Source of the DNA: Cinnamomum chago
Lineage: Eukaryota; Streptophyta; Magnoliopsida; Laurales; Lauraceae
DNA: 64,000 nucleotides
Assembly (NCBI GenBank): GCA_038049695.1
Contig: CP142451.1
Coordinates: 33,650,001 to 33,714,000 of the forward strand
Reading direction: 5' to 3'
The notes beneath the pieces were generated by a model that had not been told where the DNA came from, searched no databases, and saw only the letters and a program-made list of their open reading frames with translations. This document shows positions 36,223-47,702 of the stretch, one piece after another. The first letter of the stretch is position 1. Every line of letters begins with the position of its first letter. A program made the translations under genes and the position numbers.

Positions 36223-36739
36223 AGCATTTTTATATTCTTTTTCTTTTTCTTTCTCATGCAAAGAACACCGTAACCATTTTTTTTTTTATAAATGAAGAGA
36301 ATTTTACATTCATACTTGCCTCCTCTTTTTCTTTGATAACAACATGTGTGTGCTTGATTTTCGTTCCATAACTTGGCTCTTAGCACAAATGCCCGATTTT
36401 TGACCAAGTAGTTGAGTTCGGTTCAGTAACCGGAACTAAGTGACTATTGGGCAATAATGACTCTAGTTCCTTAACCAGAAGTAGCTTAGGCAAAACTGAA
36501 CTTGGTTTAATAACCGGAATTCTAATTGCGCTGAAGTTTAAATAACTTTAAGAAGTACTTGCACCTTTAGAGATAGAAAACTCATAGCTGGTTTCGCAAC
36601 CAAACTAGATTCTCATAGGAAGCCATTAGGTCCTTTAACTCCATAGTTGGTTCCATAACCGAACTAGGATAGCCGCCAAGTTCCATAACCTGGCGTGTTG
36701 CTCGTTTGGTCCCGTGACCAGGTTGGCTGGTTTTGTAAC

Positions 36740-37570
36740 TGAGCAGAGATTTTGGCCGAGTTCTATAACTGCGGCCCTCTACAGCTGGTTCTACAACCGA
36801 GCTGTGGTCTCTTCTATGTTGGTGCTGTCACCGAACTGAGACTTTTGCCGAGTTCCATAATAGCGGCGTTTTGCAGCTGGTTTTGTAACCGAGCTATGGT
36901 CTCTTCCATGCTGGTGCTATCACCGAGCTGAGACTGCTGCCAAGTTCCATAACTGTGGCACTTTGCAGCTGGTTCTGTAACCGAGCTGTCGTCTCTTCTG
37001 TGCTGGTACTATCATCGAGCTGAGATTGCTACCAAGTTTCATAACTGCGGCACTTTGCAGCTGGTTCTGTAATCGAGCTGTCTTCTCTTCTGTGCTGGTG
37101 CTGTCACCGAGCTGAGACTGCTGCCGAGTTCCATAACTGCGGCACTTTGCAGTTGGTTCTATAACCGAACTGTCGTCTTTTCTGTGCTGGTGCTGTCACC
37201 GAGTTGAGACTACTGCCGAGTTCCATAACTGCGACACTTTGCAGCTGGTTCTATAACTGAGCTGTCGTCTCTTCTATGCTGGTAATGTCACCGAGTTGAG
37301 ATTGCTGCCGAGTTCCATAGCTGCAGCACTTTGCAGCTGGTTTTGTAACCAAGTTGTCGTCTCTTCTATGCTGGTGTTGTCACCGAGGTAAGACTGCTGC
37401 CAAGTTCCATAACTGCGGCACTTTGCAGCTGGTTCTGTAATCGAGCTATCGTCTCTTCTGTACTGGTGTTGTCACCGAGCTGAAACTGCTGTCGAGTTCT
37501 ATAACTGCGGCACTTTGCAGCTGGTTCTGTAACTTGGCGAGGACCAGAGTTGTTGTAAGTGAAGTTGTCC
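36740..37570. repeat. 92-bp minisatellite (about 9 units)
   Basis: Equivalent points fall at 36744, 36836, 36928, 37020, 37112, 37204, 37296, 37388 and 37480, an exact 92-bp spacing. Each unit holds GAGTTCCATAACTGCGGCAC, CTTTGCAGCTGGTTCTGTAA and GTGCTGTCACCGAG with variants. It lies between the primer-binding site and the antisense gene. Units differ by point changes only, so the period is tightly kept. Confidence 0.93.
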
Positions 37571-38100
37571 GGGTCGTGACTGGTGCTATCACCGAGGCCA
37601 TTGCCGAGGCTTTATAAGTCGAAGCTGGTGTTGCCACCGAGGCCTGATACTGAAGCTGTGAAGCGGAGCCTGGTGCTGTCATCGAGGCCGTTGTCAAAGC
37701 TTTATTTCATGTTCGAAGAAGCTGGGCTGAGGCTGGTGCTGTCAGCATGGCCGCAGCCGAAGCTATGAAGATTGGAATTGTCCGAACTGTGGCTACTGCT
37801 ATCACCGAGGCCATTGCTGGAGCTTTCAAGATCGAGATTGTCCTAGCAGCAGCTGGTGCTATCACTGAGGCCGCCGCTGGAGCTATCAACTAAATGAGTT
37901 AAGTTGTGGTTAGTGCTGTCACCGAGGCCACAACTGAAACTCCTGCTAGGTTGCGCTTCTGCCCGAGTCATGGCTAGTGATATCGCCGATGCCGATGTTG
38001 GAGCTGTCGCGATTGGAACTGTCCGAGCTGCGATTGGCGCTATCTCCAAACTGGGACTTGAGGATGAAGACTGCATGACTATTCAAGGAACTGTTTCCGT
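37571..38100. repeat. Second, degenerate repeat field of about 55-60 bp
   Basis: The phrase GGTGCTATCACCGAGGCC and close variants recur at about 37582, 37672, 37732, 37795, 37856 and 37914, between changing words such as GGAGCTATGAAG. It is related in sequence to the 92-bp array and probably an older derivative. No convincing frame. Confidence 0.7.
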
Positions 38101-38509
38101 AACCGCCGTTTCTTTCCTAGGGGAGGGTCCCGCCAGAGATTGAAGCTCTAGTGAGCTCGAGCTATGTCTTGGTTCGCCCTGGTGACTAGTGCTTTCACCG
38201 CAACTATGGGAACCGAATGAGGTCCCTTTAAAGCTTGCCGCTTGGCAGTGGATCTTGTTTGAAGGATGCGAGTGCCGCTACTGTGGGCCCTAATATCAAT
38301 AAGGGACTGATCTTCGTCTCCATCGCTGTCGCGATTCATCTGGTGGAGGAAATGATGAGACCTGACTGCTGCTGGAACTTTTGTTCTGCGGGGGAGTCTC
38401 CAGCATGACAACACTCTGTTGGGGGTGCTCTGGTGGAGGAGCATTTTGCTAGGGAGGTGCTGTCACCTCCTTTACCGCTACTAGTGACATGGCTTTCTTG
38501 GTCTTTTTC

Positions 38510-38524
38510 CCATAGATGGCGCCA
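38510..38524 (-). other. Primer-binding site of the Tat-like element
   Basis: Minus strand TGGCGCCATCTATGG, two bases inside LTR B. Resembles the TGGCGCC-type sites of Tat-clade elements rather than the tRNA-Met type used by the other LTR elements here. Confidence 0.75.
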
Positions 38525-38526
38525 AT

Positions 38527-38698
38527 TGTGAGTGCCTAAAAGTTAAGGACTCATATTAGATGAGTGTGAGACTCGTGATTTGCTGTTTAAGCTTCTTTGG
38601 TGAAGATAGATCGCCTTAGAACCTGAAATGGAAGGAGAAATAGAGATCAGAGACCCTGTCTGCCGTTAGCCAAAGGCTCTCCGATGCCTGAGTTAGTG
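38527..38698 (-). repeat. LTR B, truncated 5' LTR
   Basis: About 170 bp matching the first part of LTRs A and C on the plus strand, then an abrupt switch at GTTAGTG|CA (about 38698-38700) into the TTTGAAATTTATTTG array. This is the duplication joint. Confidence 0.85.
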
Positions 38699-38700
38699 CA

Positions 38701-39217
38701 TCTTTTGAAATTTATTTGATTCTTTTGAAATTTATTTATATTTTTTTGAAATTTATTTGGATCTTTTGAAATTTATTTAAATATTTTGAAATTTATTTTT
38801 ATCTTTTGAAATTTATTTGTGTCCTTTTAAATTTATCTGCGTTCTTTTGAAATTTATTGCTTTTTTAAAAAAATCTTATTGTGTTTTTTGAAATTTATTT
38901 GCATTTTTTGAAATTTATTTGTGTGTTTTTAGAATTTATTTGAAAATCTCATTAATGAGATTCCATTAATCGTGGCCCATTAAGTGGTATTTGACTATTA
39001 TTAATGGGATATCCCACCAATCATGGGATATGATTTAAATAAAAGGGTAAATTAGATGTATCAGGCATGAGAATGTGTTAGAGGACCTTTAACTGCATGA
39101 CTTTTTTTTGTGGTCTGTTTGCAACAAAGTCACACTTTGAAGGACCTCTCGCTGAATGCCCCTATTTTAAATGCTGAGAAATTTCTTGTATACTCATGGG
39201 TGGTTTTATGATTATAG
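38701..39217 (+). repeat. Duplicated intron segment upstream of exon 2 copy 2
   Basis: Matches 31845-32334: the TTTGAAATTTATTTG array, then ATTAATGGGATATCCCACCAA and the pyrimidine-poor intron end with acceptor ATTATAG. Small indels only. Confidence 0.9.
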
Positions 39218-39389
39218 GAATTAATGCCTGGAGGTGTGAATTCGCCTGTTCGTGCTTTTAATCTGTTGGAGGACAATCCATTGTGTTTGACTCAATTAGG
39301 GTTCTCATGTATGGGATGTAGATGGAAATGAATACATCGACTATGTTGGTTCGTGGGGGCCAGCAATCATTGGTCATGCAGGTGATGAG
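39218..39389 (+). pseudogene. GSA: GSA exon 2, copy 2
   Basis: Same 172-nt length, acceptor and donor as copy 1, and the same two one-base deletions. It differs from copy 1 at eight sites, all in the first half. It keeps the expected Ala-Phe after SPVR, so it is nearer the ancestral sequence there. If both exons were spliced together, the product would carry two out-of-frame blocks. Confidence 0.93.
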
Positions 39390-39521
39390 GTGCTATTCTC
39401 TTATCATCTCTAATTATTCAGTTGCATTTTACCCCCTAACTGGTAATTTTTCATCTATGTTGGCATCCTTGTGTTTCCCTTTTGATAATTTGGATTTTAA
39501 TCTGATGAATTGGATTGTTAT

Positions 39522-40316
39522 TGTGAGTGCCTAAAAGTTAAGGACTCAGATTAGATGAGTGTGAGATTTGTGATTTGCTGTTTAAGTTTCTTTGGGGAAG
39601 ATAGATCGCATTAGAACCTAAAAGGGAAGGAGAAATAGAGATCAGAGACCCTGGCTGTCGTCAGCCGAAGGCTCTCCGATGCCTAAGTTAGTGCTATCAC
39701 TGAACAAAGGATGGAGATGAGAGGCAAGTATGCAAGTATAGCATTCTGTAACGCGTTATGCATTATTTGATATCCAGCATACTTGAGAAGGGATTGGTAT
39801 CCCTCTATATGTAGAGATTTCACCCGACGCACCCTTAGTGAGGGTAGGTAGAGAGACTGTTAGGTCGAATCAAGAGATGACCTCTGGTATCAATGTGGAT
39901 GTAATTGATCAAGACGATACCTGATCACTATCCGACGCCTGTCTTGTCTGTCAGCACGTTCTGCAACGTAGTCGTAACTTTGTGGATTTACAATCATGAC
40001 ATAGTACTTATCTCTATAGACGGACCGAGCTGAAGATGATACTGATGCCAGATTCAGATGCATCCTGACACTATTGCCGATGTGCCTTATACCAAGACTG
40101 AGATAAGCCCAGTTGGTACTCTTACCGAAACCGGCTCAAGCTTAGCGCAAGCTGGCACTGTTTGCTGAGCTGAGATGAGATGTTTAGCTGGTACCGTTAT
40201 CGAACTAGATGGATCTTGGTACTATGACCGAACTTGGATACCGAGATCGGGATGAGCTGAGCTGATACTGCTACCGAGACTAGCATAATCCTACTCTTAG
40301 GAAAACACCCCACACA
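39522..40316 (-). mobile_element. LTR C, solo LTR of the Tat-like element
   Basis: Full 795-bp LTR (TGTGAGTGCC...CCACACA on the plus strand) with no internal region. Flanks are GTTAT (39517-39521) and ATTAT (40317-40321), a 5-bp target duplication with one mismatch. The left flank equals that of LTR A, as expected if the insertion predates the duplication and the second copy then lost its interior by LTR-LTR recombination. Confidence 0.85.
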
Positions 40317-40321
40317 ATTAT

Positions 40322-43300
40322 TAAGAATTTAACATCACCTTATTCTTCTATTGAGATTTGTAAGGCTTTGTTTCATATTTTTGTAGTCAACACTTCTAAT
40401 TAGAAGCATAAACAACAAAATCTCCCTTCTGTTGGCTTCCATCCAAAGTACTTTTTTCATGGTTACTTTGACCAAAGATGTAAACTGCTTAATGCTCTTT
40501 CCCTCTCCTTTTTCCCACCCTTAAGGTTTTTTTTTCAACATACGCTAATATAATTTTTTAATCTTTTACTTCATGGAAATAATGTAAAATGGAAAAAAAC
40601 CTATGATGGTCCCATCTCATACCCCATCAAAATACTTTATGAGACATGTGCGAGCTTTTCTGAAGATGGAAAAAATTGAAATATCATTCATAAAATAGCC
40701 ATTTGAAGCAATACGAAAATAATTTTCATTTTGATGAAATATAATGGCCATTATCCTACTTTGAGACAGATTTTAATCCCTGATTTTTATGAGATTTAAA
40801 TCGACATATAGGAGTGGTGACTACAAATGATGAGAGGGTGGGTGGTTTCCATGCGGATGTCAAAAGAAATAGGGGCCATTTATGGATCACTTCTCTCTAA
40901 AATGATGTCCCACATTACTGAAGCCACCGCCATTTTTCAATTAGTGTGCATTTATTTTCTTATTGTTTCAATACTGAGATTCTTCCTTTGATTTTTGGTC
41001 CTCACCCCAATTACTGAGGTCAAATTTGTTGCTCTACGACTCTTTCTTCATTAAGAAACTACATTTTCAGTGTTGATCCTTGTGTGCTATTGTGATTGAA
41101 AAGGAAAAAAAATGTAAAAATCTCCAAGGAAAAGAACAAAATTATCAGTAGTTTTGGAGAAGAATTACAAGATCTTTTTATTTTTATTTTTATTTTTGAT
41201 TGCTCAAAGAATGTTGGAGAGGAACATCTCCTACCCTTTGTAAGTGTTACATACTTAACAGTGAGGACCTGTTTGTAAATACAGGAAAATAGTGGACTGT
41301 TGATGCAGGACAGGAAGGGAAGCTAGCCTAAATGATGCGATTTGAGATCATAGAAGCAAATTTGCAATTATAATGGAATTATAAACTGTCAGCATAGCAC
41401 ACCATTCCTTGTAAATTAAACTAAGCAGTTAATAGACGATTTAAAGCCTTATCACAATCCTGTAGTTAGGCCTCTCAAATAATTGAGAGATGGACCAAAT
41501 GGAAGTTATGACTTCCACTTGCCAAGTGATGAGTCCATTTCAAGTCTGTTATCACGATCCTTTGGGGCCCATTTGGTAAGTTTACATGTAAAATAAAGTG
41601 TAGTAAAACATCAAATCAAGAAAGAATAAAATACAATGGGGTTATTAATCGCGGCTTCAAGTGCAGAGCTTCGATTGCAGTAATAAAACTGGTTAGACCA
41701 GGTTGATCCACAAGGAGCTTTAGAAATAAGCCTTTCCAACTTTGTCACCTGCCTTAAATAAAATCTAATTTTAGCCAAAAATCTAGAAAAGTACAATCAT
41801 CATTCATACTTTAAATTAAAATTAAATACATTTTCAAAAATAAAAATTCCTAAATAAAAAAAAACCCAATTTAAAATGAATCACAAGTTGCTACAAAAGA
41901 ACACACAAATTAGAAACTTACCAAAAATAAAACTAAGAAGCTAAATTAGAAACAAAATAAACTTAAGTTAGAAACCAAATCAATCAGAACATGCTCAACA
42001 AAGATTAGTAACAAAACAAATCAATCAAAAAGAAACCAACTTACTTTCAAAAATTAGCATGAAAACCTTACTAAGTTAGTTTTCTAAATTAGAAACTAGG
42101 TTAGGCAATTAGGGTTAGTATATTTCCTAAGTTAGTGAACTAAGTTAGTCAACTCCCTAAAGTTAATGACTCTCCAAATAAATAAAGATTTTCAAATCAT
42201 AAAAATTTAGAAAGCATTAAGTCAATCATACCTTATGTTAGAATTTCCAAATCTTAAGAAACTCCCTAAGTTGAAATCTTCAATTAACAAAAAGTAGAAA
42301 GATCTTTTATTTCTGAAAATTATCTAAATAATCTAAAACACAAAATTAGAAAGTTAGTAATGCAATGTATACCATGAGATGTTAGAAGATTCTAAGTCTA
42401 GAAAACTAATATGCAGGGCTGTTTTTATGCATGATTTTTCCTAATCTAATGCAATCTAAAACTGAGTTTAATGGCTGGGTTTCGAACTACAATGATGCAT
42501 GAATCAAATAAAAAAAAGGAAGTGGAAAACAATTTAAAACGAATGAGATATGAGTGTATGAACATGACTTAAAAAAAACTGTGCAGAAATTCTGCGCACA
42601 GGCGGGTCCGACCAGCCATGATTGAGCCACTGGTTCACCATCTTTTCAAAGTTTTTTTTACTTGAAATTCTGGGGTTTGAAAGTACACTGATCAAATTTT
42701 TATTTCTCCAGGTTTCATTGGAAAATAATGTGTTTTGATTAGCTTTTTAATTGCAAACTTTTCACACAGAATTTATCCTGAAATTCCTGTAACAATGTGC
42801 TGAATTGTTCACTTTATGTTGGGATCCGAATTTCCAAAAAATATTTGGCTGAGATTATTGACTAAAATCTTTGATTTTTCTTGCTTATTCAATTTAAAAC
42901 TCTGATTCCAATTTCAATTCAGTTTTGAATACTCAAATAACCAGCAGCTTAAACATATCTAAACTCCACCAATATGAATATGCATGCAATGCTAATTAGT
43001 TCCAACCATAAACAATGCATAAAAATTCACATGAACGTATAAGAAGAAAAGAAAACAACAAGTGCTTGAATTTAAATGTGTAGTGGAAAAAAATTAAATG
43101 TGTGGATTGCATAAGATTAATTGTGTGGCATTTACAAGAAATTAGATGTGTGGATTTTTCAATAAATGTAAATGTGTGTGAATTACAATAAAAATAAATG
43201 TTGTGTGATAAGTGTGCTCTTTTTTTTTTTTTTTTTTTTAAATTCTCAAACCGAGTTCATAATTACTTATTTCATGCCCTTAGGATCTTGGGTTGTCAAT

Positions 43301-43720
43301 CCAAGAACAACAACAAAGAAAACACAATTCAAGCATTAATCACATAAGAAAAAGAATAATTAAAAAGAATCACACTTTTACAAATATGCAATTTTTTTAC
43401 ATAAAAAAAAAACAATTACATATTAGGATGAAAGGAACCTCTCTAGTTGAAGCATCAAGTTGGGACAAGTCTTCGTGAAGAGAGATGAGCTATGGTAGAG
43501 AAAGGAGATGAGTAAAATGGTGGAGGAATTACACTAGCGAGGGGGCTTTTTCCTTCATGAAAGGCATTGGACGTCCAAGGCCTTTTTTAAATAGGGTATG
43601 GGTTGCCCTATTCTTTCTCCCTAGTTCCTACTTTGTTGCAAGAATCTTCTTCACTTGGTAAGTCTTCTCCTTTCTTTTCTCCATTCTATCTTCATGCACT
43701 TGTTATATTTCCTTCTCTAA
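40322..43720. other. AT-rich intron 2 sequence, no recognised gene
   Basis: Only short frames. 41575-41600 carries GGGGCCCATTTGGTAAG, a TIR-like word without a found partner. 42595-42650 (GCGGGTCCGACCAGCC) looks like retroelement LTR text. 43075-43210 repeats AAATGTGTGGATT words and is followed by a run of about 22 T at 43219. 43590-43610 has TTTTTTAAATAGGG. No coding evidence. Confidence 0.5.
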
Positions 43721-44643
43721 GGGCCCGTTTGGATGTCTACAGAATAAAATATTTACATATTTAAATATTGTAAGAATAAAATAGTATAGAATACAAAAAT
43801 GCAATATCATAATAGTATAATTTTTTTACTGTTTGGCAATTTTTGAAGAATACTATAGATTTTAAATTGAGATGTTTGGAAGGTGCTATGATTAAAGTAA
43901 ATTACATTATAAGAATTTTTTTATTAAATATTTTAATTTATATGTAATTTACCACGTCAGGATAAAAAAAGTAATGTGGTAAAGTAAAGTTTCATGTTTT
44001 TACCATAAGTTACTTTTCTTTTATCACATAAAACCATGGTAAAGTATAGTATAGTAAAGTAAATGAAAAAACAACTACTTTATAACTCTCTCTCTCACTT
44101 TGCTTTACCACATACTTCATCTGACCTTACTTTACCTCATCTTTTACCATAATATGACATCGATCTTTATTTTACTTTACCACACCTGTAAACAAGTCAC
44201 TTTTTATTTACCATATAAAACTACGATAAAATGTTTAAGTAAAGTGAAAAAAAAAACTACTTTACCATTCATTCCCACTTTACTTCACCATGTACTTTAT
44301 CCCACCTTTACTTTACCCCACCTTTATCGTCCCGTGAGATTTACTTTTACTTTACTTTTCCATATATGTAAACATACACATTATGATGGATTTGTTGAAC
44401 CAAGGTCTTTACTTTACTCTACCACTTTGTAATCGTCATTTTGAAAGATTTTTATCTTGTAGAAAGTTTTCTACATTGGGGAGCTGTAGGAGAGAATATT
44501 GAGCTTTTTGAAAGAAAATAATATTTTCTTCAAATTTTTCTTGAGTTACCAAATGCACAAGATAATTTCTTCTTTGAAAAATGAAAGATTATATTCTAAA
44601 AAATATTATTTTTTTGTACTTTCTTGTGCATCCAAAGAGGCCC
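43721..44643. mobile_element. Non-autonomous TIR element (MITE-like, 923 bp)
   Basis: The left end GGGCCCGTTTGGATG and the reverse complement of the right end, GGGCCTCTTTGGATG, agree at 13 of 15 bases. The interior has no transposase and repeats TTTACCACAC/TTTACTTTACC words. Flanks TAA and TAG permit a 3-bp target duplication only weakly, so the superfamily is left open. Confidence 0.65.
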
Positions 44644-46805
44644 TAGCTAATCTTCCATTGACTTGACATTAATAAAAGATATATGAGGTGGCAAACTCCA
44701 TGTTGGAATCAAGAGAAGATTAAATGCCCAATAGGTGCAGATTCTTTCCACTTTTGTCTCTTTGGAAATCTTCTTTCTTGATTTGGACCTTCATGGATTT
44801 TCTTTGATTATCTTGAATTATCTTTAAAATGAACTTGGGATTTTGTGCAAAGAAAATGGACCCCCTTGGACGCCCCATATGTGTGACCTACATATGTACA
44901 TGTGTGAGACCCTTTTTTTCTCATTTCCTACAAGAAAAAAAAAATTAAATTTCATGTGAAAAGAAAAATTTACCCTTAATTCACAATTGCATGATCGCGG
45001 GCCCATCTCTCATGAAATGATGAATGAATGCACCTGATGATTAGTTAATTTCATGAGAAAAACACATTTAAAAAAATCTTTCCAAAAATAAAATTAAAAA
45101 AATGGCAGGTTTCATGATTTGATCCAAAAATGATAGTTTTTTAGCAAATTATGCAAGAATGTATTATAATGGATAAAAAATGCATAAAATCATGAAATGA
45201 CACTAAATGAGGCTCTCTTGGTTTGATAAGTCCTTAAACTTATCAAAAATAACCACGAAAATGTGCATTTTTAAGGACTTATCAGTTATGATAGTATTTT
45301 ATTTTTAGTTGTATGGTATGAAATCTTTTTGACTTTTTGTATAAAAAAGTAGAGCTTTTTCGTCTTTTAGTGGAGAAAGGAGGTTGATTTTTTGCTTTTT
45401 TTGAAAAAAATGGAAGGAATTTTGATTTAAAGTGCATTGATGTGAACCTTTGTCCGAAAAATGGAGGCAAACGGGCCATTAAGGATTTGATTAAGGGCTT
45501 GGCTCAAATTGTCAAACAATGGTTATTGGGATGTTAATTGGCAACAAGATATGTAATTAGGTGCATGAATTTAAATCCCCACAACTAAGGCTCAATTAAA
45601 TATTCAGAAATGAAATCAGGATTTAAATAGGCTGAAAATTTGATAAAAGGGACTGGTTTGGGTCCCAAAGTGGTCCGGCCAATTGAAAATGGGCTGGACC
45701 AGGTTGGTTGGGCCTAGTTCGACCAAGAGGATATGGGCCTGGATCAGGTTCGGCTACCCTGATTTGGGTTTGGATCAGGTTTGGCCAACCTGGTTTGGGC
45801 TTGGGAATGAGTTTTGGCGGCTTGATGAGGCTGATTTAGGGTTTGGATGGAGAATTTGGGGTTCTAGTAATGATTTGGGGCTAGATCGAGGATTGTATGA
45901 ACTATATCTAGGGCTAATGTGGGTAGATCTGGGGTTTCAATAATGATATGATGAGTGATCGGCCAATGGTAGAGGGGCTGGTTATGGGATTAGAGAAGGT
46001 TAGATGGTCTGGATTAGGGTTTGGGTTGTGATTTGGGGCTAGATCTAGGATTCCAACTGCGAGATGGACCTAGATCTAGATTTGGTGGAATCTGACATGA
46101 AAACGAACAATATAGAGATGGAGATGGTTTACTTTGGAGATTTATGGATTAAGCTCATGAAAGGCTGATCCATCCACAAATAGGATTTGTCCGCCTTGTT
46201 CTTCTTGTGATGCTGCCTCTTGTAGACCTTGGAAATTGGAATATTTGGGATTGAGGGTTTTGGGGCAGGTTTACTAGTTTTGGAGATCGAATTAGGTTAT
46301 ACAGAACTGTCATGCAAATGGGGTAAGGTCAATAGTAAGGATGTGGTTTGAAAGGCTACCTTGCTGTGGTTTCTGGTGTTTTTCTCTGTATCCTTTCTCC
46401 TGGTGGAAGACTACTTGCTGGAGAGGACTTATGGGTCCAATTTGCCAAAAAAGGGGAGGCAGAAAGGATTTTGTCCTACTAAAGGACTGTTAAGGGTTTG
46501 TGAACAGTCCCTAATCTCTATTTTCATTAGTTTTGGTGTTTGGAAGGGTAGAATTGAAGAAAATTTTCAATCTGTTATTACCGAACCCGGTTTGAAGGGA
46601 CTTGACAGTGCATCGTGCACTTATTTTGTCTCTTTTTGGTTGAGAATAAATTGCATTCTTATTGTAGTATTGAATATCTGGACTCAGATTTGTGATTTAG
46701 GGTTAAGATAGAATTGAAGCAAGGGGGAGAAAGGTCAATACTTAATTGAGATTTTAGTGCTTTGTGGAAGGATGAATATGCTTGAAAGTGATTCTGGTGC
46801 ATCAT
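44644..46805. other. Intron 2 sequence, no recognised gene
   Basis: A 12-bp perfect inverted repeat, TGATAAGTCCTT...AAGGACTTATCA, spans 45224-45284. 45690-46080 is G/T-rich with repeated GATTTGGG, GGATCAGGTT and GGGCCTGG words. The 116-codon frame at 46361 has no family signature. No gene called. Confidence 0.5.
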
Positions 46806-47314
46806 GATGCTTACGGTCTCCAGTAGTTCTACTTGGGCAATTGATTCAGAAGCAACTAACTACATGACAAGTATGAGGTCAGAATTTATGGCATATACAA
46901 ACATTCTACTCACAGAAGTATTTGTGTTACAGATGGAAATTATATTATATTCAGGTCTTGGGTGAAGGATCAGTTAATATTTCATCAACTTTGTCATTAT
47001 CTTCAATGCTACATGTACCACTATTACCACATAATCTGGTTTTGGTCAGCTGAGTAATCAGATCTCATAACTGCAACATTACATGTTATCTATCACATGG
47101 TGTATTTCGAGACCTGAAGACAAGAGCAATTGGAGGAGGCAAAGAGTGTAATAATGGCCTCTTTTATTTTGATATAGAGTTGCAGCCTAAGTTAGCTTTT
47201 CAGTCATCAGTCAATGTAGAAGACTATAAAAAATGGCATAGACATTTAGGGCACGTACCAATTCAAACCATGAATAATCTCTTATCTGGTTCTTAATATC
47301 AGAAAATAATATAA
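46806..47314 (+). pseudogene. pol: Copia relic, protease and GAG-pre-integrase part
   Basis: SSSTWAIDSEATNYMT matches the Copia protease start WIDSGATDHMT, with Gly changed to Glu; VFRDLKTRAIGGGKECNNGLFYFD is the GAG-pre-integrase domain; WHRHLGHVP opens the integrase zinc region. Stops and frameshifts are frequent. The sequence breaks off at about 47314 and continues at 59042, either side of a LINE. Strand and order agree with the second part. Confidence 0.85.
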
Positions 47315-47702
47315 AGTGGGACCTTAGTGTCTTGGAGTTCTACTTTCAGGAGGAAGCTTTCATAGGTGGAGGAATCACATTTCTTAGAAACGCCGGCTCT
47401 ATTGGACAGTGTGTTTATTCCAAAATCGGGAGAGGATATAAGGGTTTGGGAGGGGTCTCTAGATGGTTCCTTTTTGGTGTGGCTTCTTTCTTTGAGGTGT
47501 TATGAGTTGGTCCTGTTTCTCCTTCTCCTGTTTCAGGCCTCTGGACGCAGATAGTTCTAGCTTTTGGTTGGTTAGCTGTCTTGGGCTGAATTCTCATGGT
47601 TGATAATTTTTGGAAAAAAAAGATGATTATTGTTAATGGTTGTCCAATGTTCCTCAAAGATGCCGAGTCAGTGGATAATCTGTTTGTCTCTTGTAGTATG
47701 GG

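Larger units (their letters stand above)
32639..38698 (-). mobile_element. Tat-lineage-like LTR retroelement in minus orientation, with broken 5' LTR
   Basis: The right-hand LTR piece (38527-38698) is preceded on the plus strand by CCATAGATGGCGCCA, which on the minus strand is TGGCGCCATCTATGG. That is a primer-binding site of the type seen in Tat-clade gypsy elements (Grande, RIRE2). The left LTR (32639-33422) is followed by a minus-strand purine tract (GAGCTGGGGGAC), so the element runs right to left. It lacks recognisable capsid, RT and integrase. It carries a plus-strand spliced gene (33904-36222) and minisatellites (36740-38100). It is thus a non-autonomous derivative, inserted antisense into GSA intron 2. 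Confidence 0.78.

Noticed and set aside
37446..38143. Ala/Thr/Ser-rich frames over the Tat-like minisatellites
   Set aside because: Short frames on both strands created by the repeats; no conserved domain.
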